A stretch of DNA of 64,000 nucleotides. It comes from JACJYM01 sp965230495 (GTDB lineage: Bacteria > Bacteroidota > Bacteroidia > Chitinophagales > Saprospiraceae). How positions within the stretch are numbered: position 1 is the stretch's first letter; each line of letters begins with the position of its first letter. The notes beneath the pieces are model-generated. The model was not told the DNA's origin. It made no database searches and worked only from the letters and a program-made list of their open reading frames with translations. Positions 47,801 through 55,534 of the stretch are shown one piece after another. The stretch spans positions 2,294,001 through 2,358,000 of the forward strand of contig OZ246004.1 in assembly GCA_965230495.1 (NCBI GenBank), written 5' to 3'. Both the position numbers and the translations under genes were made by a program.

Positions 47801-47977
47801 ATGAACCGAATACTGCATTGTAGTTATATCCACAAAATTAGACACCTGTACATCAATGGAAACATTCATCCCTGGGTCAGTAGAGCCAGAGCCAAAGCTT
47901 ACTGTAACTTGAGCAAATAAATTTGAAGATGTAAAACCAAACAAGCACAGCAAACTACATAAAAATATTTTCCTCAT
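44801..47977 (-). CDS. Cohesin-like/SprB-repeat surface protein with T9SS type B sorting domain
   Basis: 1058 aa with a signal peptide ending near LFAQ (residue 23). Three cohesin-like beta domains follow (about 24-166, 180-312, 325-446); each has a P-G-x-x-V start and an MQYSVHWDPDVLEYVSV-type core (QGSFNWDQTILEYVSL, IECTFMYDDALLDW). Residues about 459-966 are SprB-type repeats (QCFGENTGNIIV, SCFGEMDGSITV, ACFGDMDASIMV). The C-terminus (ALVITPNGDNKNEFF, YDRWGRIVYSQ) is a type B sorting domain. It precedes a porP/sprF gene. Likely a cell-surface scaffold or adhesin; cohesin function is inferred from fold only. Confidence 0.9.
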   Translation of the reverse strand: MRKIFLCSLLCLFGFTSSNLFAQVTVSFGSGSTDPGMNVSIDVQVSNFVDITTMQYSVHWDPDVLEYVSVSNVTDQLPDFTPTEANFSTSVSGMMIDGFLGVSWNDPIGDPNTLANNTVIYTINFAPTGMPCDETTIFMNGDPIAIEFGDENFENIGGSDSEGTVSINGTDCGGGGGGDDLTINVPMIEAQPGSQVCLPITVANFSTIEAAQGSFNWDQTILEYVSLTSSALSGMTVIDNGVDDGHVQFLWFDNTGMNPVTLADGDELMELCFNVLGTVGQMSNVNFTDDPLEIEFNDGDVVDVVEVNNGKVIIVDMPQDPVKLICSDESGSEGSNVCVMFTVQDFDCVNSIECTFMYDDALLDWTGSQAYNLPGLDATDYNETSSGNITFTWNTPNGNCISEDDNTKIFELCFDLIGDCGNTSTIQIKDLEISNETVEVSSEAMDGSIEITCTDTCEIEEVRVDDVQCFGENTGNIIVSLTIDPDSGCECVWTLPGGQEITRDLDDCNLTSVGAGSYSLRIDNCSDNSSCPGMSEDFEIEGPDAALAVDGTEMDAGCEDDGSINVTISGGTPNYSVTWSSTGTSIPDGETNPTGLEPGTYTIMVDDANNCGPVSKEFVIARDIDTNVTFDVSKDDISCFGEMDGSITVDMQSISGGCPDYTVEISGGSFTNLGPDTYTITVTDALGNSNTDVVEIIEPDELVVAMDGIVTQSSSEGMANGSIKVTWMGGTSPYSLSWNTDGTPIADSQTSGNMVEESVAAGNYVLTITDANNCEFVTDTIKIMDVIENGSIEASVNVTNGMDNNGFDLACFGDMDASIMVNINVGLPTYTAVLSGAASDMIVTDETSFQFDNLGAGSYNLTINNANGDTPFDTSFVITEPDPLEISIDDSGGSTSQSDNCDGFIDVEVMGGVEDYVYDWGGTLPDQPNQDDLCPGFYNVFVTDVNGCQVMLSNIEVPFIGGPPVDPCYIAALVITPNGDNKNEFFQISCVDSFPNVLTIYDRWGRIVYSQTDYNNTWNGLDSDLEELPESAYMWVLEVNPNSTDTRLFKGTVTLLRD

Positions 47978-48217
47978 ATGATGAGAATTTTAGATTGATT
48001 TAAATTTCACAATTCAATGAACCATAGTTCATTTTCAATATTTCAAATAATGTTTATAAATCCATTTCAATTTATAAACGCATGGGATCATTTGTTACAA
48101 AACACAAAGTTAAACATATAATCCAAATAGATACAAGCTTTATATATTAAAATCTAATTATACATGTATCAAAAAACAAGCCAAAAATTAATATTTCAAG
48201 AATATTAAAAATATCCT
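47978..48217. other. Intergenic region upstream of the cohesin-like gene
   Basis: Non-coding. It contains a good minus-strand promoter (48105-48136) and gives the 1058-aa gene a leader of roughly 120 nt. Confidence 0.5.
48105..48136 (-). promoter_or_regulatory. Promoter of the cohesin-like/porP operon
   Basis: On the minus strand: TTG (48134-48136), 21-bp spacer, TAACTTTG (48105-48112). Fits the Bacteroidota consensus. Confidence 0.6.
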
Positions 48218-48254
48218 TAAAATAAAATAGCTCTCGACCCTTAGGATCGAGAGC
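48218..48254 (-). terminator. Terminator of the 1294-aa surface-protein gene
   Basis: Perfect 8-bp stem GCTCTCGA/TCGAGAGC with a 9-nt loop, then TATTTTATTTT on the minus strand, 27 bp after the stop. Confidence 0.7.
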
Positions 48255-48280
48255 ATATTTATTAAGCTAAATCTTTGTGA

Positions 48281-51200
48281 TTATTGAATTATAATCATCT
48301 TCTTAGTATCTGTAAATTCACTTGTACTTAATTCATAGTACAATATCCCCTGTGTATTTAAGTCTTCTGTATTTATCTCTATTGTATTCATTCCTTTGTC
48401 AAAAACTCTTTCAACTTGGTTTAATATTTTTCCAGCAACATCAAAGAACTTGATAGTAGCTTTTTGTGTCTTTGGCAAGTAGAAACTAATATTAGTAACC
48501 TCGCTGAATGGGTTAGGACTGTTTTGGAATAATTCATAATTCTCATTAACATACTTTGATCTAACGCTAAGACTTACATTAATTGGTGTAAGTGTTTGGT
48601 CATAAGCCTCTGCATTGATCTGATCAGAAGTAAGATTAATTTTACCGTTAATTGTACCATTTGTTTTTGCTCTGAAAACTAGTGTGAATAATACTTCATC
48701 AGAATCAAACGAAACCGCTTCAACATCATTCCAACTCGTAGAAAGAACTCCTTCTTTGTTCACTGCTACATGCTCACTAGTCATGTCGATTGCTCCAGCA
48801 ACTATGTTACTATATTCAAGTGCTGAAATATCGTATGCCAAATTGAATTGATATCCAAATATGTTATCAAAGTTCTCTGCATTAACTGGTACAAAAACTT
48901 CTTCTCCATTTGTAAAGTCAACATCCGCTACTGTCAAAGAAAGTGTCTTATTATTTCTTGTATCACTCCCTTTATCCTTGGCGTTTGCCATTTCTACAGT
49001 TTGATTTACATCACCTATCTTGATAATCTTAAAATCATTATCCATATCATCATTCACAAAATCCATTACATTAATGTTTTCATTAAATGGGAACGGATGA
49101 GAATTGTCTGCAAATTCTTGAGCAGATTCTACAAATCTCCATGAAGAATTATTCGGCAACTCTGCATATAATCCTAAGATTAGTTTTCTCAATTCCGTCA
49201 AATCAGACGCACTCAAAGATTCACTATTGTTAACATCTGCAGCAATAATCTTGTATGGAGAATCTAATTTTGCTAAGCCTAAAATATGTCTCTGAACAAG
49301 AACTATATCCAATGTAGATACTCCATTTAGGTAATCTCCATCTTTTACAGGCTGTATTGTATAGTCACTGTTCGCCTCCATTCCCTGAAAGTTAAACTTA
49401 CCATTAGTATTGGTTTCTGTTTCCATTACTTCCTCAGTTTCTATATTCGTCAACGTAACCTTAACAGCTTCTGCCATGTCATTTGATTCTGTACCAATTG
49501 CTCCTGCTATTCTAGAGTTTCCACAGATATCTCCGTTAGCTTGAATATTAACTTTCACGCTACAGAAATCTTGATTTCCAGCAGCATCAGTTACCCACAT
49601 TTCCAATGTATTAATACCTAAATCATCGCAATCGAAAACTCTCTGAGTATCAAATCGATTAGTAGAGAAAGAGATATACAAATCATCAGTATCTGTACAG
49701 TTATCTGTAGATCCTAAATCAAAATCACTCGCCCAAATATCTATTTCCTGTGTTGTTTGCATGATCACTGTAGTCACCTCACTTCTACAATATGGAGTTG
49801 GCTTTTTACAATCTCTAATAGTGAACAAATGTTCGCAAACTGTTGGATTTCCACAATTATCTTCCACTGTCCACTCTATTCTGTGAGTACCTACGTCATA
49901 AGTACCTGAAGCGTTGTTCGTAGACCCACTTCTATTGATACTACCATCATTATTGTAATCTATTACATAACTCCAAGACAATTCATTTTCAGGTGTACAA
50001 TCATCAGTTGCACTTCCTATCAGCTCTATATATCCATTACAAGAACCATATCCGCACTCAGAAACATTAGAGCATGAAGCAAAAGTTGGTGCTACTCCAT
50101 TGTTCAACTTAATCACCTGAGTATATTGGTAATATCCTCCTGCTCCCGGATTATTTTGATCAAAAGTACACCAGTCAATTACAGACCAAGTTCTCAAAAT
50201 TTTGAAACAAGCTCCATCTACGAAAGTAAATACCTGATCATTATATGTCGAAGCCACTAAGCTACACTCATCATCATTGATATTAGGCTCTCCAGTAACT
50301 GAAGGGTCAGTATCCACATTCATACAACCTGTCAGATTTCTATCAGATGGCCAAGTAATATCACTTGAAGAGAATGGATCCATATCAATTACTCTAATTC
50401 TTTGAGTACAAGAAGCTGTTCTTCCACCTGCATCAGTAGCTACCCATGTTCTTGTAAAGTTTCCTGTGCCACAGTTATTTAAGGAACCGGAATCAGAATG
50501 TGTGATTGTTGGGTTTCCACAGTTATCTGATCCTGTAGCCATACCAGTTACAGTCAAATCAGTATAATCATCCCCACAATCCAAATCTATATCATCTGGA
50601 CAAGAAATAACTGGATCAATTTTATCTTGTACATGTACAGTTACCATACATGTATTCTCGTTACCGTCTTCATCTGTAACTCTTAAAGCCACCATAATAT
50701 CGTCTCCTACATCAGCACAACAGAATTTAACCTGATCATCCCAAGTAGAAGTACTTACTCCACAACCCGAAGTCATTCTTCTTACATCAAATGACACAGG
50801 TGTACAATTATCATGACTACCATCATCAAATGTCTCCGCTTTCACCCAAGCCATACCATCCGTAGTCAAAGTTACTACAGTAAACTCATCACAAACTGGA
50901 ACTGGTGGTACATTATCAAATACATCTATTTCTGTAAAACACTCTGTACTATTACCACATGCATCTGTCACTGTATATCTTATCCATGTTCTACCCAATG
51001 GTAAATCGTTAATAGTATAGTTTCCAGATGTTCCAGTAACATTATCATCTATATAAAAGCCATCTACTGGTGGATCTCCATTTTCGTCAGCTAATAAATA
51101 ATCTACTTCATAGGTCCAAGAAGAACAATCATATGCCACTATTGGATCTGGAACTTGCCAATCAGCCGAACAATCATACGGGTCTGCTGGAGCCGCATGG

Positions 51201-52165
51201 GGATCATCAGGTTCACATGTTACTACTGGACCTTCAAAATCTTCAACTTTTATTACTTGAAAATCTTGTGCAATCTCACCAGTACACCAATCCAAAACAA
51301 CCCAAGTTCTAATCACTTTAAAAGTCGATTCACAAACGTCAATTCTTTGATCTGTAAACGTCGCATTTAACTCACAATATGCTGTGTTAGGATAGATAGG
51401 ACTTCCATCAGAAATCGTTGTAGGAACTCCTGTTTCAGATGGGTCTGGGTATCCATCATTATTGTCATCCCAATTAGGAACATCGCTACAAGGTAACACT
51501 GGCTGCTCTACTCCATCATGATTTAACGGAAACTCAATATCTGCAAGACCAATTCTAGTATAGTAGATTGTTCTAGTACATAACTCAGATAAGTTACCGC
51601 TGTCATCTTCAGCTTGATAAACTAATACTCGAGTAGCAGAGTATGTACTTCCACAACCCAAATCAGTGGTCACATCCGAAAGCACCTTTACTTCTACCGC
51701 ATTGTCACAATTGTCTGTCGCACTTGGTGTAATTGGATTGAATGTCTGATAACACTCAACCATTACATCGTCCGGACAATCAATGACAGGAGCCAATTTA
51801 TCCTCGATGGATATTGTACCCCAACAAGAGTTTGCACCTAGTGAAACTCTAACTTTTAATGTCTGACCAATATAATCTCCATTTACAACCGGACTAGTTG
51901 GGATAGGTTGATTATTTGATCCTAATACTGTAACAACGTAATCACAGTCTGGAGATGGTCCTTGTCCTTCAAGGATCATATCAGCTGTCACTTCTACCTC
52001 GCAATCATCGTCTAATGAGATTTGAACATTATTGTTACAACCTAATGGACAATTCTGAGCATCTACGTTGTAAGATACTAAGATCATGAATGCAGGGAGG
52101 ATGCTAAGCTTTAGCCATCGGCTAAGACTCGCACTAAAAATTCGTGTAAAATTCTCCTGTTTCAT
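48281..52165 (-). CDS. Giant HYR/dockerin/cohesin-like T9SS type A surface protein
   Basis: About 1294 aa from ATG at 52165, which gives a signal sequence (about 1-36, ending VDAQ); the 52195 start adds a non-signal extension. The N-terminal module (CPLGCNNNVQISLDDDCEVE) is paralogous to that of the 1459-aa protein. HYR-like repeats follow (VISCPDDIDLDCGDDY, KFCCADVGDDI). A dockerin-type module is at about 940-1002 (NGVSTLDIVLVQRHILGL, DVNNSESLSASDL), a cohesin-like domain at about 1072-1205, and a type A sorting domain at the end (NSPNPFSEV, ILYYELSTSE). It lacks the lectin-like insert of its paralogue. Likely surface-exposed. Confidence 0.93.
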   Translation of the reverse strand: MKQENFTRIFSASLSRWLKLSILPAFMILVSYNVDAQNCPLGCNNNVQISLDDDCEVEVTADMILEGQGPSPDCDYVVTVLGSNNQPIPTSPVVNGDYIGQTLKVRVSLGANSCWGTISIEDKLAPVIDCPDDVMVECYQTFNPITPSATDNCDNAVEVKVLSDVTTDLGCGSTYSATRVLVYQAEDDSGNLSELCTRTIYYTRIGLADIEFPLNHDGVEQPVLPCSDVPNWDDNNDGYPDPSETGVPTTISDGSPIYPNTAYCELNATFTDQRIDVCESTFKVIRTWVVLDWCTGEIAQDFQVIKVEDFEGPVVTCEPDDPHAAPADPYDCSADWQVPDPIVAYDCSSWTYEVDYLLADENGDPPVDGFYIDDNVTGTSGNYTINDLPLGRTWIRYTVTDACGNSTECFTEIDVFDNVPPVPVCDEFTVVTLTTDGMAWVKAETFDDGSHDNCTPVSFDVRRMTSGCGVSTSTWDDQVKFCCADVGDDIMVALRVTDEDGNENTCMVTVHVQDKIDPVISCPDDIDLDCGDDYTDLTVTGMATGSDNCGNPTITHSDSGSLNNCGTGNFTRTWVATDAGGRTASCTQRIRVIDMDPFSSSDITWPSDRNLTGCMNVDTDPSVTGEPNINDDECSLVASTYNDQVFTFVDGACFKILRTWSVIDWCTFDQNNPGAGGYYQYTQVIKLNNGVAPTFASCSNVSECGYGSCNGYIELIGSATDDCTPENELSWSYVIDYNNDGSINRSGSTNNASGTYDVGTHRIEWTVEDNCGNPTVCEHLFTIRDCKKPTPYCRSEVTTVIMQTTQEIDIWASDFDLGSTDNCTDTDDLYISFSTNRFDTQRVFDCDDLGINTLEMWVTDAAGNQDFCSVKVNIQANGDICGNSRIAGAIGTESNDMAEAVKVTLTNIETEEVMETETNTNGKFNFQGMEANSDYTIQPVKDGDYLNGVSTLDIVLVQRHILGLAKLDSPYKIIAADVNNSESLSASDLTELRKLILGLYAELPNNSSWRFVESAQEFADNSHPFPFNENINVMDFVNDDMDNDFKIIKIGDVNQTVEMANAKDKGSDTRNNKTLSLTVADVDFTNGEEVFVPVNAENFDNIFGYQFNLAYDISALEYSNIVAGAIDMTSEHVAVNKEGVLSTSWNDVEAVSFDSDEVLFTLVFRAKTNGTINGKINLTSDQINAEAYDQTLTPINVSLSVRSKYVNENYELFQNSPNPFSEVTNISFYLPKTQKATIKFFDVAGKILNQVERVFDKGMNTIEINTEDLNTQGILYYELSTSEFTDTKKMIIIQ

Positions 52166-52206
52166 TATTAATAATCGGTTTTTAATTATTAGCATAATAA
52201 ATATTT

Positions 52207-52242
52207 ACATGTTCTAAAAGTCGCTCAGTTCATCGAACATGT
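52207..52242. repeat. Inverted repeat upstream of the 1294-aa gene
   Basis: Perfect 8-bp arms ACATGTTC and GAACATGT with a 20-bp spacer, 42-77 bp before the ATG. Could be an operator for the neighbouring response regulator or an mRNA hairpin. Confidence 0.35.
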
Positions 52243-52252
52243 ACTTAAAATG

Positions 52253-52280
52253 GAGAATCAAAAAGGGAAAACTGATTCTC
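52253..52280 (-). terminator. Probable weak terminator of the response-regulator gene
   Basis: Perfect 8-bp arms GAGAATCA/TGATTCTC with a 12-nt loop, 21 bp after the stop codon. The following T tract is poor (CATTTTAAG). Confidence 0.45.
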
Positions 52281-52300
52281 AGGTAAAGTTGTATTTTTCG

Positions 52301-52969
52301 TCAGACCAATTGTTGGTCTATAGCATATCTTATAAGGTTGACTGTGCTTCTCACTCCTAACTTTCTCATAATATTCTTTCTATGAACTCCTACTGTTTGA
52401 TAACTTATGTACAATTCTTGGGCTATCTCCTTATTATTTTTAGCCTGTGTTATCAATGCCAGTACTTCTCTCTCTCTTCTAGTCAACTTTTGCCGAATTT
52501 GAAATCGATCTTCATACTTTGGATTAGAAGTTATTTTCGTGGAAAACTTCATTCTTTGATTAGAAGGTGTCAATCTCACTCCTTCTGCTAAAAAAGTTCC
52601 TCCGTCCATAACCTCTACAATTCCGTCTAAAAGTTCATTGTATGAATTTGACTTCAGTACGTATCCATCGGCTCCTTTCAAAAAAGATTCTTTTACCAAT
52701 TTGTTGTCATCATACGAAGTCAGAATAATAATCTTTAAAGATTTGTAGTATTTTCTCACTTCCTCTATCATTTTCATTCCATCACCATCTTCAAAACTTA
52801 AATCCATTATCAACAAATCGATTTCATCCGAAAGGTTTTTCAAAATCTCCATTGATTTCGAAATACTCGCCTCAATCTTTATTGAAGGCAAATTGGTAAA
52901 TTCAACCATGGCTTTTAATCCTTCCACAAACATTTTTTGCCCATCAGCAACTAACACTCTTATTGCCAT
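52301..52969 (-). CDS. NarL/FixJ-type response regulator
   Basis: 222 aa. Receiver domain 1-125: acidic pocket is reduced to VLVADGQK, phospho-acceptor Asp in LLIMDLSFEDGDG (about residue 56), Thr in IILTSYDD and Lys in GYVLKS. The C-terminal LuxR HTH is LTRREREVLALI, then KEIAQELYISYQTVGVHRKN. No histidine kinase gene is adjacent. It lies upstream of, and co-oriented with, the surface-protein island and may control it; this is inference. Confidence 0.93.
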   Translation of the reverse strand: MAIRVLVADGQKMFVEGLKAMVEFTNLPSIKIEASISKSMEILKNLSDEIDLLIMDLSFEDGDGMKMIEEVRKYYKSLKIIILTSYDDNKLVKESFLKGADGYVLKSNSYNELLDGIVEVMDGGTFLAEGVRLTPSNQRMKFSTKITSNPKYEDRFQIRQKLTRREREVLALITQAKNNKEIAQELYISYQTVGVHRKNIMRKLGVRSTVNLIRYAIDQQLV

Positions 52970-53152
52970 TTCTTTTTCAAATTGGTTTAAAACTGTAAAT
53001 TCAAATTATTGTAAAGCAAATTGGATGCCAAAAACGATGAAAAGGGAATTATCAAATTGTAGTATTCATGTTAATATCTCAACAAACAGATCATTCACTA
53101 AAACACATTACAATTTTATTATATATTTACGCTATTAAAAAACAACTTATTA

Positions 53153-54010
53153 ATGATTGTTTATTATTTTTTAAGTGCTGCATTCATAATCATTAAAATA
53201 TTGCCAAATATTTTTATTTATCCACTAAAAATAGTTTTGACTTTTTTTCTAGAATTTGTATTCCGCTATAGAAGAGCAGTAATTACTACCAATCTGATAA
53301 ACTCTTTTCCGAATAAATCTAAGTCCGAAATTTCATATCTAAGAAAACGATACTACAAGGTATTATCAAGGTATATTGTTGAATCCATATTTAGAATGGC
53401 CAAAGGATTTAGAAGCCTTAAAAAACTGACACGTACCACCAATGTTTCAGTGTTAAAACAGTCTATTGATAAAAACAAACCGATCATAGTTCTTTGCTCT
53501 CATTTTGGAAATTGGGAACTGACCGTTCCTGATGTTGTTTACGAGCTGGATATAGAAAGTTATGGTATTTATAAACCTGTAAACAACCAATATCTTAATA
53601 AGTGGTTAGTAGAAAAGAGAACCATGACAAAGTTGACACCTGTTGCTATGAAAGATACTTTGAAAGTTATGAAGCGAAACCAACACAACACTTGTCTCAT
53701 TTTTTTAATCGCTGATCAGGGGCCTGCAAATATGAATAATGTAGAATGGGTAGACTTCTTAAGTCAAAAGACACCATGTATGAATGGAGCGAAAAAACTA
53801 TCTACCATATTTCAAACGGATGTATATTACTTATCTACGGAACCAGATGATCATATATATACAAGCACTTTAAAGAAAATTGACACTACTACCAGAAAAG
53901 ACATTATAAAAGATTACATGGATCTTCTTGAAAAAGATATAATCAAACAACCTGAATATTGGCTTTGGTCACATAAAAGATGGAAAAGAGCCCACTTGTA
54001 TAAGTCATAA
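53153..54010 (+). CDS. Lysophospholipid/lipid A acyltransferase (LpxL/HtrB-like)
   Basis: 285 aa. One N-terminal hydrophobic segment (about 1-33), then the H-x4-D/E catalytic motif CSHFGNWEL, then IADQGP and PEYWLWSHKRWKRA at the C-terminus. These match the LABLAT family that adds a secondary acyl chain to lipid A at the inner membrane. Single gene; a possible -7-like TATATTTA lies upstream. Confidence 0.92.
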   Translation: MIVYYFLSAAFIIIKILPNIFIYPLKIVLTFFLEFVFRYRRAVITTNLINSFPNKSKSEISYLRKRYYKVLSRYIVESIFRMAKGFRSLKKLTRTTNVSVLKQSIDKNKPIIVLCSHFGNWELTVPDVVYELDIESYGIYKPVNNQYLNKWLVEKRTMTKLTPVAMKDTLKVMKRNQHNTCLIFLIADQGPANMNNVEWVDFLSQKTPCMNGAKKLSTIFQTDVYYLSTEPDDHIYTSTLKKIDTTTRKDIIKDYMDLLEKDIIKQPEYWLWSHKRWKRAHLYKS

Positions 54011-54051
54011 TTGGTTCATTCATCTATCATAAACCAGTATTGATATATATT

Positions 54052-54084
54052 TTTGAAATTTAGTCGGTGGTAATTTTACATTTG
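54052..54084 (+). promoter_or_regulatory. Promoter of the TolC/HlyD operon
   Basis: TTTG (54052-54055), 21-bp spacer, TACATTTG (54077-54084); both elements fit the Bacteroidota consensus. The ATG is 22 nt downstream. Confidence 0.7.
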
Positions 54085-54105
54085 TCCTAATATTTTAGAA
54101 TTGTT

Positions 54106-55527
54106 ATGAAAAGATTTTTCCTAAGTTTAATCGCAATTGCTTTTATAGTTTTTTCAGGAAACTCTCAAAAGAAATGGACTTTGCAGGAATGTGTTCAAGA
54201 GGCCATTAACAATAATCTACAGATTAAAGCCAACGCCATTAACTTAAGGCATTCTGATATTAACTTTAAACAAGCTAAACACAGCAGATATCCCAACCTA
54301 TCAGGTAATATTAGCAGTGGGTGGAATTTCGGACGCACCATTGATCCTACATCTAATGAGTTCATTACGCAAACATTTTTTAACAATGGATATCAACTAA
54401 GTTCCAATATTGTTCTTTTTAATGCGGGTCGCATTAATAATCAAATAAAGCAGTCCAAACTGGATAAAGAAGCCAGCAGCCTTGATTTAGACGCTTTGAA
54501 AAGAGACATTACCCTTAATGTAGCAACAGGGTTTTTAAATGTGCTTTTTACATTAGAAAATAGAAAATTAGCTCAAAAGCAATTAGAAAACACTCAAGCT
54601 CAAATAGATCAGCTCAAAAAATCAATTCAAGCTGGCTCCAGACCTAAGAACGAGATATATAATCTGGAAGCACAAAAAGCCACCGATGAACAGAACAAAA
54701 TAGTAGCACAAAACAATTATGAAAACGCTATTCTATCTCTTAAACAACAAATGAGATATGAAGGCAGCGAAGAATTAGAAATTCAAGTACCTAAAAATAT
54801 AGGTGTAACTACCGATCCTGATGAAATCGAATTATCAAATCTATATAGAGAAGCCCTTCCTAACCAACCAAACATAGATGCCGCCAAAACTAGAATTAGA
54901 ATTGCCGAATTAGATGAAAAAATTGCGAAAAGTAATTTATATCCTTCTCTTTTTCTTGGTGGCAACTTAAGTACTAATTATAGTAATCAAGGTCGTGAAT
55001 TATTAGAATTAAACTCTCAAAGAATTAGCCAAGAAGTTTTCATTAATAGTACTTCTGTCGTATTCGAACAAGATGTAGACGTTCCCGTTTTCGGAAAACA
55101 AGGTTATACTGATCAGCTGGATCAAAACCTTAGTTATGGTTTTGGATTGCAATTATCCGTACCTATTTATCAAAACTACCAAAACAAAGCAGGTGTTGAA
55201 AGAGCAAAACTCAATCAAGAATCAAGTATTAATAATCTTGAAATACTAAAAGATCAGTTACTAACGAATGTACAACAAGCTCTGGCAGCTGCAAAAGCGG
55301 CGAAATATCAGTATTATGCAAGTATTTCTACGAAAGAGGCTAGAAAGTTAGCTTATGACAACTTGCTAAAGAGCTATGAAATAGGAGCTGCTAGTAATTT
55401 TGAATTAGTAACATCTAAAAATCAATTAAGCATTGCTGAAATCAATGAGATCAATGCCAAATACGACTATATATTCAGAACAAAAGTGTTAGACTTTTAC
55501 TTAGGAAACCCAATTAACATTAAATAA
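54106..55527 (+). CDS. TolC family outer-membrane efflux protein
   Basis: 473 aa with a signal peptide (MKRFFLSLIAIAFIVFSGNSQ). Opens with the typical WTLQECVQEAINNNLQIKA, followed by long helices rich in Gln/Ala/Lys (QLENTQAQIDQLKKS) and the barrel-strand motif FGLQLSVPIYQNYQNK that repeats at half-length. It forms the outer-membrane duct of a type I or tripartite efflux system. It is followed 7 bp later by an HlyD-type adaptor gene. Confidence 0.93.
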   Translation: MKRFFLSLIAIAFIVFSGNSQKKWTLQECVQEAINNNLQIKANAINLRHSDINFKQAKHSRYPNLSGNISSGWNFGRTIDPTSNEFITQTFFNNGYQLSSNIVLFNAGRINNQIKQSKLDKEASSLDLDALKRDITLNVATGFLNVLFTLENRKLAQKQLENTQAQIDQLKKSIQAGSRPKNEIYNLEAQKATDEQNKIVAQNNYENAILSLKQQMRYEGSEELEIQVPKNIGVTTDPDEIELSNLYREALPNQPNIDAAKTRIRIAELDEKIAKSNLYPSLFLGGNLSTNYSNQGRELLELNSQRISQEVFINSTSVVFEQDVDVPVFGKQGYTDQLDQNLSYGFGLQLSVPIYQNYQNKAGVERAKLNQESSINNLEILKDQLLTNVQQALAAAKAAKYQYYASISTKEARKLAYDNLLKSYEIGAASNFELVTSKNQLSIAEINEINAKYDYIFRTKVLDFYLGNPINIK

Positions 55528-55534
55528 TATCAAA

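Noticed and set aside
32114..52165. Classical cellulosome or polysaccharide utilisation locus
   Set aside because: No glycoside hydrolase, SusC/SusD pair or carbohydrate-active enzyme is present in the island.
32114..52165. CRISPR or other regular repeat array
   Set aside because: Repeated stretches are protein-domain repeats of varying sequence, with no constant repeat-spacer unit.
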